A stretch of 64,000 bases of DNA from JABGQS01 sp963666505 (GCA_963666505.2 CAXXXL010000003.1:1543780-1607779), one strand, 5' to 3'. Shown: positions 45,668-54,928, counted from the stretch's first letter. Notes: generated by a model not told the origin, from the sequence alone. Program-made: numbers and translations.

Positions 45668-45850
45668 AAGAAATATGATGAGGACTTCAAGAATGCAATC
45701 AAGCTATAGTAGACAAGCTCTAAGCCGGCGCGAGAAATTACAGAGGTTTTGGGCATTTATGAAAACCTGCAATACAACTGGAGGCGTAGTAGGTATACTG
45801 CTGGCGGCTATATAAAAAGAACGTTATTTTGGGGGAAGAGAGCATAGATA
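45668..45850 (+). pseudogene. Remnant of an IS3-family OrfA transposase
   Basis: In one frame the sequence reads KKYDEDFKNAIKL, then two stops, then SSKPAREITEVLGIYENL and QYNWRR. This is the helix-turn-helix start of IS3-type OrfA (DEFK-A-KL, then AREVAKELGISENLLYNWRRKY in intact copies). Only this part is left, with stops and no OrfB nearby. It shows past insertion-sequence activity in the island. Confidence 0.65.
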
Positions 45851-46158
45851 TGTGAAAAAAACTTGCAGAAGCGACTCTGCTAAATGTCACTGAAGGGATA
45901 TTTGAATAAATAAAAGTCGGGAAACCGGAGAGTTCGGGTAAGGCAGCTTAGCAAATTATCTATATAAAAGTTGACGTTATCTGCAAGCTAATACATAAAA
46001 ATGCTAATTCAGTACATTAAGTTAACATAGATATTAAATATGAATATACTAAAATTAAGAGTTACTTCAATTTAAAAAACACTGTAAAAAACAAGGGCCG
46101 CGAGAATAAACTTACATAGATTTTCAACTATAGTATGAAAATACGGAGGAGGTTATTC
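45851..46158. other. Gap without recognisable genes
   Basis: AT-rich sequence between the IS3 remnant and the 107-residue gene. No promoter of consensus quality and no open frame with a ribosome-binding site is seen. Confidence 0.5.
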
Positions 46159-46482
46159 ATGTTGACGAATGAAAAAGTATTAGAGGTTTTCCAGGACTAT
46201 CTTCTACAAGAAACCAGTTTTGAAGTTGTAGAAACACACCATGGTTATACAGCTATGTATTGGGATAAGAAATGTGAAGATTGGATTGATTTTCGGTGTT
46301 GCAAAACTCCCTATGAATTGTTAGACGAGCTGTTAAACTCATATGAGAGCTATTTAAATGAGCAAATAACTAATTCTATGCGTGAATTAACAAAAAGAGA
46401 GAAAAGGCATATCCAAAAAAAGAAAAATGAGATAAGACAAAAATGTAATGTGTATTTGGATATAAACAGCATGGCGAACTAG
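46159..46482 (+). CDS. Hypothetical protein, 107 residues
   Basis: A small soluble protein starting at ATG 46159 with a strong GGAGGAGG 7 nt upstream, which supports it as a real gene. It begins MLTNEKVLEVFQDYL, has aromatic-rich strands (YTAMYWDKKCEDWIDF), and ends with a basic helical stretch (ELTKREKRHIQKKKNEIRQK). I do not recognise the family. It is flanked by IS and MITE-like debris, a setting typical of plasmid or phage-derived accessory genes. Confidence 0.55.
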   Translation: MLTNEKVLEVFQDYLLQETSFEVVETHHGYTAMYWDKKCEDWIDFRCCKTPYELLDELLNSYESYLNEQITNSMRELTKREKRHIQKKKNEIRQKCNVYLDINSMAN

Positions 46483-46567
46483 CGCAGATGTTAAAAACGA
46501 TGGGGATTTTTGTTTCAATTGCAGATAAGCCTAAATTGCTGGAAAGATTTAAAATGATTATAATGTT

Positions 46568-46732
46568 TGGCGCCCCCTGTTTTAACTTTACATGATTGGA
46601 TCTAAACATAAGTGGAACGGATTGTCTCGATGGTAATACTGCAATTGATTTGACATCTTTAAACATAGAATACTGAACAAATAAAATTATTTTAGGGGCG
46701 AGTATAAAACTAAGTACATATAGGGGGCGCCA
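46568..46732. mobile_element. MITE-like element of 165 bp
   Basis: An 11-nt terminal word TGGCGCCCCCT (46568-46578) is exactly inverted at 46722-46732, in a region otherwise almost free of GC-rich words. The interior is AT-rich with no coding frame. Both ends are flanked by GTT on the outer or matching side, a possible 3-bp target duplication. No transposase of matching ends is in the window. Only one copy is present here, so mobility is not shown. Confidence 0.4.
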
Positions 46733-46991
46733 GTTATTTTCTTCGCTGTAGTGAATTCGTTATTATATTTATACGCCGGACTGTTATATAGCGAAACAAA
46801 TCACTTGTGTGGGCTGCTAAAAATACTATATCAGTTCATGTAAAATAAGAAATCCAAATGGTGTCATGACGTCTGGTAAAGTGTATTGTATGTGGGCATA
46901 AATTAGATATATAAACACGGATGTCAATATATAAAAACTGCTTATTTAACCAGCATCATTGTGGACAATAAGTATAAAGGATGGTAAAAAG

Positions 46992-47513
46992 ATGGAGGTT
47001 CTATCAAATCAGTGTAGTACAACGATTCAGAGTCAAGTTGGCGATTCGTTTAAAACGAATATTCCTATGGAAAAAAATATTGAATTTTGTTATCGATTTA
47101 TTGCTGACAGAATGAACAATAACAAATCATGGAAAATGCTGCTGGTACAGCAAAGTATAGAAAAATACACAAAAGAGATTCAGGAGTATTGTGATAAGTT
47201 TTGTGCTATAGGTATTAAAGATGCTAAAAAAGCTAAACGTAAGAATCTCAGCCTTATTTACAGAATCAATTTATCAAAGAATTGGCGTGGCGAATTTATA
47301 TTGTACGATAACAAGAGAATCTACAAAGAGAAAATTGTTAACGGGCCGCCCTTGATAGCTACTATTCAAAGCCATTGTGAAAATGAAGATACTACTCTGG
47401 AAAAGGAGTACATATTGATGAGGTTATTGATTGATTTTAATAGCTATTATCATGAAAAAGGACGGATTTTCCCTGCGAGCATTGAAGTGGTAGATAATAA
47501 ACAAAGCTGCTAA
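46992..47513 (+). CDS. Hypothetical protein, 173 residues
   Basis: Starts at ATG 46992 with AAGGATGG about 9 nt upstream; a TTG at 46959 in the same frame would add 11 residues. The protein is soluble and lysine-rich, with a helical first half (WKMLLVQQSIEKYTKEIQEY) and four to five scattered cysteines. No catalytic motif or known family is recognised. Neighbours are another unknown small gene and the transglutaminase-fold gene on the same strand. Confidence 0.5.
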   Translation: MEVLSNQCSTTIQSQVGDSFKTNIPMEKNIEFCYRFIADRMNNNKSWKMLLVQQSIEKYTKEIQEYCDKFCAIGIKDAKKAKRKNLSLIYRINLSKNWRGEFILYDNKRIYKEKIVNGPPLIATIQSHCENEDTTLEKEYILMRLLIDFNSYYHEKGRIFPASIEVVDNKQSC

Positions 47514-47610
47514 AGCGACCCTAAAGCGTTGACGTCATTAAAAATATGGAATTGCAAAGAGACATTTATAAAGAAAAATGAAGAATAAGTAATAGGGTTA
47601 TATTATAAAA

Positions 47611-47909
47611 GTGAATATAATGCCGTTATACTTTTCAGGTGTGCTGTTAATCTGTACGATTGCAACCAAAGAACCAATATACTGGGAAAGAGATGCTGTT
47701 ATAAGACGTATGAGTTGGGAATACAGAGTTATCAGGAGCGACGGCGTAGATATAGAAGATCTAAGAAAATAGCATGTCGGATATCTATAATAAATATGAT
47801 TGACAATAGTCCGAAGCTCAGAACAATGTTGATAAATATACATGAGACAACCTACGTCTTGGAATTCTTGGAGGGAGTTTTTGTTCCGGCGGACTATAAA
47901 ATTGTGTAG
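47611..47909 (+). CDS. Possible small gene or gene remnant
   Basis: Two overlapping short frames: one from GTG 47611 to 47772 (53 residues, hydrophobic start, then WERDAVIRRMSWEYRV) and one from 47715 to 47909 (64 residues). They may be parts of one broken gene. No ribosome-binding site is convincing and no family is recognised. Confidence 0.25.
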
Positions 47910-48356
47910 TGTGTAAAAAATTTTAAGTTAGTATTAAATGACTTCATATAAATCCTCCTTGTATTAGAATAGAAACCACTATATTAAATAGTTATGTACT
48001 ATAACAATTTGGCGGTTCCATTCTATCTATTTTGCTTTATTTAATAAAATTTAAACAAATATTATGGTTAATCAGTCAATTTTTTTGTAAATTTCTACAA
48101 TATTTACTCACTATTCTTATATATTGACGAACCCATTTTATTAGTAATTAAGTCAGAAAATTATTGCGGCAAATTGGTAATTAATTGGTCATTTTAAAAC
48201 TATCAAATGGTTAAGTAAAATACAAGTTTTATACATCTCAATTTACTATAATAAACTACGCAAAATATTAAACATTAATCTTATTAAACTATAGTTCTAA
48301 ATTCAATGAACGGTTTATACAGTTGGGCTCAAGGTGCATTGAAACGGGGTATTGAT
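47910..48356. other. AT-rich intergenic region before the transglutaminase-fold gene
   Basis: Very AT-rich with no supported gene. It presumably contains the promoter of the next gene, but several overlapping A/T-rich matches prevent choosing one. Confidence 0.5.
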
Positions 48357-49370
48357 ATGCATATTAGTTTGAATCCTCAGAAAGACATCAATAATGCTTT
48401 ATCGCAAACATCTGAGAGTAAATCTAAGAATAAAAACATTTGGGAGACTACCAGGTATAGGTTTATATATATACTAGTAGCTGCGTGTATATTTGTTTCG
48501 GCCTTCACTATTGATGAAGTCGGTGCTACTGACATTAATCAGATTGATATATATGATAGTCAGGAATTGAATTCTATTATAAAGACTAGTCTATCAAGAC
48601 CGGAGCTGCCTTCGTTTGGGGAATCATCTGAAGTCATATGCCTTGATTATACTGGCCAGGGATTGCTGCGTATATGCTATAAAAATAATACAGATGATAA
48701 ATTAATGGTAAAAATAGAAAAAGGAAAAGAGAAGGTATGCTATCCTCTGCTTGGCGACGGAAGGAGCGAAGATTTCCCATTGCAATATGGGAATGGCACA
48801 TATTTTGCGCATATATTAAAAAATGTTGGGGGTAATGCATACGTAACAGAACAAACGTGGGCATTTAATGTATATATTGAAGATCCAAACGTTGTTTTTC
48901 TGAATTCGGTTCAGAATATTAATTGGAGCTATGATATGGAACCGATTAGGAGGATCGATAGCATAATCGCCAGATCGCTGAAAACTAAAAAAGACAGCCT
49001 TGAGCGTTCTTGCGTTAATGACATATATAAATTTATAATAAGAAATATAAAATATGATAACAAAAAAATTAATAATTGTGGCCAAAATTATATCCCGGAT
49101 ATTGAACAGGTATATGCTGATGGTTCGGGGATTTGCTATGATTATGCCTCTTTGTTTGCTGCGATGCTAAGAAGCATAGGGATACCGGCGAAGCTTGTTA
49201 AGGGATATGCTGACTATATGCCTAATACTTATCATGCATGGAACGAAGTTTTTATTGACGGCGAATGGATTACAATTGATATAACGTTTGATGCTATTTT
49301 TCACATAGGAGGAAATCCGAAATTTATGGAAAAGAATAATGGGTACTATTCAAAAGTATATGAATATTAA
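48357..49370 (+). CDS. Membrane-anchored or secreted transglutaminase-fold protein
   Basis: About 337 residues. An N-terminal hydrophobic segment (YIYILVAACIFVSAFTI, about 34-52) acts as signal or anchor. The C-terminal half is a transglutaminase-like cysteine protease/transferase core with GSGICYDYAS (Cys), YHAWNEV (His) and WITIDITFD (Asp), the complete papain-like triad. The middle region looks beta-rich. Such proteins act outside the cell as peptidases or protein cross-linkers, often on cell-wall or surface proteins. ATG 48357 has only a weak GGGGT upstream; ATG 48306 would add 17 residues but has no ribosome-binding site. It is the last gene of the island. Confidence 0.8.
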   Translation: MHISLNPQKDINNALSQTSESKSKNKNIWETTRYRFIYILVAACIFVSAFTIDEVGATDINQIDIYDSQELNSIIKTSLSRPELPSFGESSEVICLDYTGQGLLRICYKNNTDDKLMVKIEKGKEKVCYPLLGDGRSEDFPLQYGNGTYFAHILKNVGGNAYVTEQTWAFNVYIEDPNVVFLNSVQNINWSYDMEPIRRIDSIIARSLKTKKDSLERSCVNDIYKFIIRNIKYDNKKINNCGQNYIPDIEQVYADGSGICYDYASLFAAMLRSIGIPAKLVKGYADYMPNTYHAWNEVFIDGEWITIDITFDAIFHIGGNPKFMEKNNGYYSKVYEY

Positions 49371-50247
49371 AAATACGTTTTCATAAATATAAGGAATAAT
49401 AACTTATTGAAATATAAAACGAAGCGGCTAAGATGATAGGAGAAATAAAAGCTATAGTAGATTTTTAACTTGAATTACTATATAAAGAGGAACGCGCACA
49501 AAGGATTATATTCTTTTCAATATTATATAAATTGTAATGCGAATTAGCGAACCGTCTCAGATTCTATGGACATTCAGAAAAAATGAAAGAGATTGTGTGG
49601 TTTTTCGAACCCTATCGGTAATTTATGTATTAATATACTATGTAATTGCTTTGGATTGAGATAAAAAATAAAAGAGAAGAGAAATTAATTTAGCTATATT
49701 CGGTACAGGATATGAAGCAGAAATTGTTTTAAAAATGCAGATTCCAAAAGTTTGATGTTTTCAAAAGGAATCATCAAGGGTGATATCAAATTCAATTTTT
49801 TTATAGGAGTAAATGAAAATAGCTGAGGAAAGGAAGAGTGTTCGGCTTTTCTATTAGTAAATTTAAAAGCGACATTATAATATGAATTGTATTTCGGTAT
49901 AAGAAAATAGTTGAAATGTGTATGCTTAATAAACATTTTGGACACAAAAGCTTTTAAATTATTCTGAATTCTGCTGAATATAATGGACTATTTGGAATCC
50001 AGTAGACACAGTGAAACTATGGGTACATAAGTTCGACTCCGCTTGATGGAAAACAGGCGAAGTATAATAAGCAAGGAACTTATTATTTATACCGCATTTT
50101 TACTGCATTATAAATAGTAAAGCATGGAAAAAAGCTATATTGTAGGAACACAGTGATACCAGATAACAAGCCTGAAAACCCTTTATTTATGCGGGTATCG
50201 GCGGCTTTTTCCGTTAGATAAGGCTTTTAGTACAGAACAAAATTTTA
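49371..50247. other. Right-end region of the island, no intact gene
   Basis: About 880 nt of AT-rich DNA before the right attachment-like repeat. A fragment near 49691-49750 reads LAIFGTGYEAEIVLKM, reminiscent of a nucleotide-binding start, but the frame is soon lost. No integrase or excisionase is recognisable, although this is where one would be expected in an element inserted at a tRNA 3' end. Confidence 0.5.
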
Positions 50248-50294
50248 GACTTTTAATCAAGGTGTACGGCGTTCGAATCGCCGATGGGTCACCA
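50248..50294 (+). repeat. Right attachment-like repeat: displaced 3' half of tRNA-Lys
   Basis: Matches tRNA-Lys 16711-16757 over 47 nt with one difference. It covers the anticodon arm, variable loop, T arm and acceptor 3' strand through CCA, but the D arm and 5' acceptor strand are missing, so it is not a functional tRNA. Confidence 0.85.
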
Positions 50295-50336
50295 AAAGAA
50301 AAATTGCCCAATTTAAAGGGCTTTTTTCTTTTCTTA
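50295..50336 (+). terminator. Terminator directly behind the displaced tRNA end
   Basis: GCCC (50306-50309) and GGGC (50318-50321) arms extended by A-rich/T-rich flanks and followed by TTTTTTCTTTT. It begins at the base after CCA and is probably the original terminator of the tRNA operon. Confidence 0.85.
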
Positions 50337-50526
50337 AAATAAAGAGACTTTCGAAAAATTACTGAAATCAAGTTGTCCGATTTAGCAATAAAGTAGTCCG
50401 TTTTAAGGCGTTTTCAATCGGTATTTTGATTATAAGACGATATTTAAACAAAATCAAGAAGAATACTGCGGCAATGGCATAAATAGAGACTATTGAACAA
50501 CTTTTAAGAAAAAAGACAACCTGCCA

Positions 50527-50760
50527 TCAACTTCTTTTATTAACGTACATGTCGAATACACCGTTTAACATCTTCTTATATTTTTTTGAGACTGTCTTTG
50601 GTTCAAGTATTTTTGCATCTTCACCAAGTTCAAAAATCCAAGAAAAGAATTGCTTGCTTACTGCGACAAGCACATTTATTGAAAAGTATTTTTCATAGAC
50701 TTAAGTTATAGCAATCTCTTTACCGATTTTATTTATTATATCAGCTGCTTTTCACCACTT
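50527..50760 (-). pseudogene. C-terminal remnant of a WYL-domain regulator
   Basis: On the reverse strand the frame ending at 50527 reads NKIGKEIAIT, a stop, then YEKYFSINVLVAVSKQFFSW, IFELGEDAKILEP and YKKMLNGVFDMY. This is the typical end of WYL-domain (YafY-like) transcriptional regulators. The N-terminal HTH and the WYL core are absent and an in-frame stop is present. It lies between the island end and the polysaccharide cluster. Confidence 0.65.
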
Positions 50761-51040
50761 TCAATTTGCATAGATCAGTTTTTGGGAGAAGTTTATACGC
50801 AAATCAATCATTGAACCTAATAAAATTCACTTTTATCAATTAAATAAACATCATTCAAATCATATTCTTATGGTTATAATATTATCTTTATAGCAAGTTA
50901 TTTTTTGCATAATATGTATTTGTTTTTACTATTATTGCAGCTATATAGCAACGGAAAGATTAGCGGGTTGTTTAAAAACAGTTTATAATAAAGAGTATTT
51001 TAAGTAATTGAGATGCATTATAAAAATAGCGTTCAATGAT
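50761..51040. other. AT-rich leader region before the polysaccharide cluster
   Basis: No gene is supported. The EPS promoter follows at its right end. Confidence 0.5.
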
Positions 51041-51069
51041 TTGCTAATATGCTTTAAAAGTATTATAAT
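51041..51069 (+). promoter_or_regulatory. Promoter of the polysaccharide cluster
   Basis: TTGCTA (51041-51046, four of six consensus) and a perfect TATAAT (51064-51069) at 17-nt spacing, 31 nt before the GTG start of the sugar transferase gene. Confidence 0.65.
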
Positions 51070-51100
51070 TAAGCTAAATTTGATTAAACAGGGGACATGA

Positions 51101-52525
51101 GTGTTAAAAGCAATTTTTCGTTTGTCGAAAGGTAGATGGTTTTACGGCGCTGAACTTATTATAGATCTACTTATAGTGGCATTATCATATTATATTGGAT
51201 TTAAGATACAGCGTCCAAATTTATTTGTAGAATCAACACAGGAATTGTATATATCTTTTATACTGATTTGTACTATATCTTTGCTTGTTTTTCTTGCCCT
51301 CAAACCATACAAATGCGGTAAAAAAATGTATATGCAGACCATGTTTAATCTCATAATTTCAGTTATACTTATTGCAGTATTCAGTATCATTATAGACTTC
51401 ATGATAAAAGGAATAGGTGTTTGGCGCCGTACATTATTTTATGCTCTTATTATTCAAGTAAGCGCTTATGCTGTGTATAAATATTTTATTATTAAAATTC
51501 ATAATAAAATCATAAAACCAAGAGATTGCATTATCATCGGAAAGGATTTAGATTATTCAATAAAGATTGCAGTCAAACTGGCAGAGTCTCAGGGTAATTT
51601 GTTCAATCTAAAGTATATCTTCAAACAAGACTCAGAAGGTTTGTATGAGCATCTTGATAGCAGTATTCAGATTTTTATTTGTTCATCATGCGACAGTGAG
51701 TATAAAACAGAATATATGGAATACTGCGCAGTAAATAATATAGACTGTACTGTTATTCCAAGTATGAGAGATTTGATAATAAACAGCGGAAAAGCAAACA
51801 ACATAAACGATATGATGATGCTTGATTTGATTGTTAAGATGGACATTGAATCTAAATTAATTAAGCGTGTTATTGATCTTCTGATTTCAACAATTAGTAT
51901 AATAATACTTTTACCGTTAATGATTATAATATACTTGCTTATCTATATACAGGACCGTAAGGACCCAATATATTCACAAATTAGGCTTGCGCGGGATAAT
52001 AGAGAATTTAAGATATATAAGTTTAGATCTATGATAGTAGGTGCTGAAGAGCATACGGGCGCAGTATTAGCAACTGAGAATGACGAACGTATAACGAAGC
52101 TTGGTAAATTACTTCGTGCTTCTAGAATAGATGAGTTGCCCCAGCTTTTTAATGTATTTAAAGGGGAGATGAGCATTGTCGGACCAAGACCGGAACGTCC
52201 TGATTTAGCAAAAAAGATAATTAAGAAACTACCTGAGTTCAGATATCGAACACTTGTAAAACCAGGGCTTACGGGCTATGCTCAGGTACTTGGTAGGTAT
52301 GATACTCAATTTAAGGATAAACTATTATTTGACCTTTATTATGTAAATAATTTCTCGCTGTTGCTTGACTTTAATATTATGTTTAACACTATTCGGATTT
52401 TGTTTACACCATCTATTACAAAAGGAGTCACTGAAGAATCAATAATAGATATAAGAGATATAATTAGGAGTAAAGGATATAAGATGAATGACAAGAAAGA
52501 CAGAATAGAGTTTGAAAAAATGTAA
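51101..52525 (+). CDS. Polyprenyl-phosphate glycosylphosphotransferase (initiating sugar transferase)
   Basis: A 474-residue membrane enzyme that transfers a sugar-1-phosphate to the lipid carrier, the first step of repeat-unit synthesis. Four N-terminal helices (about 15-125) and a degenerate nucleotide-binding-like middle (CIIIGKDLDY) precede the catalytic part: a helix at about 258-285 and the sugar-transferase core with KFRSM, LGKLLRASRIDELPQ, GEMSIVGPRPERP and KPGLTGYAQV. This is the WbaP/CpsE-type layout. GTG 51101 has AGGGGAC upstream. It is the first gene of the cluster behind a clear promoter. The donor sugar cannot be deduced from motifs. Confidence 0.92.
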   Translation: MLKAIFRLSKGRWFYGAELIIDLLIVALSYYIGFKIQRPNLFVESTQELYISFILICTISLLVFLALKPYKCGKKMYMQTMFNLIISVILIAVFSIIIDFMIKGIGVWRRTLFYALIIQVSAYAVYKYFIIKIHNKIIKPRDCIIIGKDLDYSIKIAVKLAESQGNLFNLKYIFKQDSEGLYEHLDSSIQIFICSSCDSEYKTEYMEYCAVNNIDCTVIPSMRDLIINSGKANNINDMMMLDLIVKMDIESKLIKRVIDLLISTISIIILLPLMIIIYLLIYIQDRKDPIYSQIRLARDNREFKIYKFRSMIVGAEEHTGAVLATENDERITKLGKLLRASRIDELPQLFNVFKGEMSIVGPRPERPDLAKKIIKKLPEFRYRTLVKPGLTGYAQVLGRYDTQFKDKLLFDLYYVNNFSLLLDFNIMFNTIRILFTPSITKGVTEESIIDIRDIIRSKGYKMNDKKDRIEFEKM

Positions 52526-52675
52526 AAGACATTAGAGGCGCTAATTTGAAATATAGAATAATTCATTTAATATTTAATAGCGGTTCTTCATATAAATTGC
52601 ATTCAAACTATAGATTATGTTATTATCAAAAAAAGTAAGTTATATTTGAAGAACTACTATAAAAGGAGAGTTTTA

Positions 52676-54052
52676 TTGAAAGCTATTATATTAGCCGGCG
52701 GTTCAGGTACGAGGCTTTGGCCGCTTAGTAGAAGCAGGTACCCAAAACAATTTATAAAATTGAAAACCATGAAATATTCATTATTTCAAATGACAATAGA
52801 TAGGTGTTTGAGTTTTTGTAAACTTGAGGATATCTATGTTATGGCAAATAAGGAATATGAGTTTATCTTGAGAAATCAAATTGTGGAAATGGGTTATCCA
52901 GCAGATAAAATCAAAGTTCTTTTAGAACCCGTTGCAAAGAACACTCTACCTGCAATATATTATGCTGTAAGAGAAATTAATGATAACGGCAGCGATACTG
53001 CAGTAGTTTTACCAAGTGATCACTTAATAGATGACAATACAACCTTTGCAAATGATATTAAAAGGTGTGAATCTCTGACAAAAGAATATATATTTACTTT
53101 TGGGATTCGTCCAAATGAACCAGAAACTGGATATGGATATATAATGCCCGGTGAAAAAATGGGTAATGCTTTTAGAGTTGAAGAATTTAAGGAAAAACCA
53201 AACTTTGAAACTGCTAAGCAATATGTTGAAAAAGGTTATTTGTGGAACAGTGGAATGTTCATGTTTAATACAGATGTTTTTATTAAACAAGTTGATAAAC
53301 ACGCCAACGATGTAAGACAAGCCTTTGAAGATGCTAATGTTGAAGAGGCGTTTGAAAAAGCACCTAGTATTTCTATTGATTATGGATTGATGGAAAAAAG
53401 TGAGAGTATTGCAGTTTTGCCACTTGATATAATATGGGATGACCTTGGTAGTTTTTCTTCATTGTATGAGACTTATAATAATAAAAAAGACGATAACGGC
53501 AATGTAGTATTTGATAAACAAATAACTATTGAATCAAATGATAATTTGATTTATATTAATGAGGAAAAAATATGTGCGTTAGTTGGAGTAGATAATCTTG
53601 TAATTGTTGATGATGATGATGCATTGTTGATTTGTAATAAGGGAAAAACTCAAGAAGTAAAGCAAGTTGTTGATGTACTTAAAGAAAAGAAGGACCAGCG
53701 AGCTGATTTGCATCGAACAGAGTTTAGACCGTGGGGTTCATTTACTATACTAGAGTTCGGTGAATATTATAAAATTAAACGTATTTCTGTAATACCGAGT
53801 AAACAGTTAAGCTACCAAATGCATTTTCATAGAAGTGAACATTGGATTGTTGTTAGTGGAACAGCTACGATAACTGTTGATGATGAAAACTATTTAGTGC
53901 GTAGTGGAGAAAGTATCTTTATTAAAGCAGGTAGTAAACACAGAATGATGAATGAAGGCAAGATATCACTTGAAGTTATTGAAGTGCAATCTGGTTTATA
54001 TCTTGGTGAAGATGATATAGTTAGATTTGAAGATGATTTCGGGAGATGCTAA
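52676..54052 (+). CDS. manC: Mannose-1-phosphate guanylyltransferase / mannose-6-phosphate isomerase
   Basis: A 458-residue bifunctional type II enzyme that supplies GDP-mannose. The N-terminal nucleotidyltransferase shows ILAGGSGTRLWPLSRSRYPKQ (residues 5-25), PSDHLI and EFKEKP. The C-terminal cupin isomerase has RPWGSFTILE, QMHFHRSEHW (metal histidines) and FIKAGSKHRM. The start is TTG 52676, fixed by AAAGGAGAG 6-7 nt upstream; an earlier in-frame start at 52646 has none. GDP-mannose indicates mannose, fucose or related sugars in the polymer. Confidence 0.92.
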   Translation: MKAIILAGGSGTRLWPLSRSRYPKQFIKLKTMKYSLFQMTIDRCLSFCKLEDIYVMANKEYEFILRNQIVEMGYPADKIKVLLEPVAKNTLPAIYYAVREINDNGSDTAVVLPSDHLIDDNTTFANDIKRCESLTKEYIFTFGIRPNEPETGYGYIMPGEKMGNAFRVEEFKEKPNFETAKQYVEKGYLWNSGMFMFNTDVFIKQVDKHANDVRQAFEDANVEEAFEKAPSISIDYGLMEKSESIAVLPLDIIWDDLGSFSSLYETYNNKKDDNGNVVFDKQITIESNDNLIYINEEKICALVGVDNLVIVDDDDALLICNKGKTQEVKQVVDVLKEKKDQRADLHRTEFRPWGSFTILEFGEYYKIKRISVIPSKQLSYQMHFHRSEHWIVVSGTATITVDDENYLVRSGESIFIKAGSKHRMMNEGKISLEVIEVQSGLYLGEDDIVRFEDDFGRC

Positions 54053-54125
54053 TGTACTGGTCTGACTGATAAATTAAAAATATAGTATTGATTTTTTGTT
54101 AGTTAGATATCATGGAGGAATATAA

Positions 54126-54908
54126 TTGAACTTGAGAAGACAACTAAAAGCTGCCAAGCAAGCCACATTGCTTGCCGGCAAACAAATAATGAAAATATAT
54201 GGTACAGATTTTGATGGCAGTATCGAAGTCAAAGCCGACAACAGTCCGCTGACAATTGCAGACAAAGCAGCAAACGATGTCATTGTAAATCTGTTAAAGG
54301 AGGAGTTTCCGGAAATATCGATACTTTCTGAAGAAAGCGCTCAAGACGAAACTCGATTTAATAGTGATTGGTGCTGGATTGTTGACCCGCTTGATGGAAC
54401 TAAAGAGTTCATCAAAAGAAACGGAGAGTTTACTGTTAATATTGCATTGGTGTATAAAGGCAGGCCGGTGCTTGGCGTTGTTTATGTGCCTGCAAAAAAA
54501 ATGCTATACTATGCACTAGTAGGGGCAGGAGCTTATAAGGAAGCTAAAGAAGAAGTAAGTAAAGTTAATGTATCTAGCAGAACTAAAGAGCTTATACTAG
54601 TCGGCAGCAAGTCCCATGAATCTGAGAAGCTACGAAAATTGATAGAAGAAAAGCGTAGATTAATCTCTGAAAAGATTTCTGCAGGTAGTTCATTAAAAGG
54701 AACAATGATTGCTGAGGGTACGGCAGATGTATACTATAGATTTGGTTATACCTGCGAATGGGATACTGCGGCGATGCATTGTATCGTTGAAGAAGCCGGA
54801 GGTATATTCAGACAGATGGATGGAAGCGAGATGACTTATAACAGAAAGAACAATTTAAATGAAAAAGGTTTTTATGTTGTGAACCGAAAAGAAAACATAT
54901 GGGTTTAG
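54126..54908 (+). CDS. cysQ: 3'(2'),5'-bisphosphate nucleotidase CysQ
   Basis: A 260-residue member of the inositol monophosphatase superfamily. Metal-binding motifs are ILSEES, WIVDPLDGTKEFI (DPLDGT) and CEWDTAAMH (WDTAA). CysQ removes the 3'-phosphate of PAP, the inhibitory by-product of PAPS-dependent sulfotransferases and PAPS reductase. Start TTG 54126 with GGAGGA 5-6 nt upstream. It is immediately followed by cysD (20 nt), so PAP recycling is coupled to sulfate activation inside the polysaccharide cluster. Confidence 0.92.
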   Translation: MNLRRQLKAAKQATLLAGKQIMKIYGTDFDGSIEVKADNSPLTIADKAANDVIVNLLKEEFPEISILSEESAQDETRFNSDWCWIVDPLDGTKEFIKRNGEFTVNIALVYKGRPVLGVVYVPAKKMLYYALVGAGAYKEAKEEVSKVNVSSRTKELILVGSKSHESEKLRKLIEEKRRLISEKISAGSSLKGTMIAEGTADVYYRFGYTCEWDTAAMHCIVEEAGGIFRQMDGSEMTYNRKNNLNEKGFYVVNRKENIWV

Positions 54909-54928
54909 ATATATTTTAGGAGAAATTG

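Larger units (their letters stand above)
16758..50294. mobile_element. Genomic island inserted in tRNA-Lys
   Basis: The segment is bounded on the left by the intact tRNA-Lys and on the right by a 47-nt copy of its 3' half. It differs from the left flank in gene content (surface proteins, sortases, regulators rather than housekeeping genes) and is mostly more AT-rich. It also carries remnants of mobile DNA: a possible relaxase tail at the left end, an IS3-type fragment and a MITE-like repeat. Tyrosine recombinases of integrative elements commonly use tRNA 3' halves in this way. No integrase gene is recognisable, so the element is probably immobile or degraded. The boundary call is inference from the repeat; gene origin is not shown by sequence alone. 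Confidence 0.75.

Noticed and set aside
46376..46666. A reverse-strand gene overlapping the 107-residue protein and the MITE-like element
   Set aside because: No ribosome-binding site, no family pattern, and it crosses the inverted-repeat end of the element.
49691..49760. A remnant of a nucleotide-binding enzyme near the right end of the island
   Set aside because: Only about 16 residues look meaningful before stops; too short to name.
50240..50294. A second tRNA-Lys gene
   Set aside because: Only the 3' 47 nt are present; no D arm or 5' acceptor strand precedes them.
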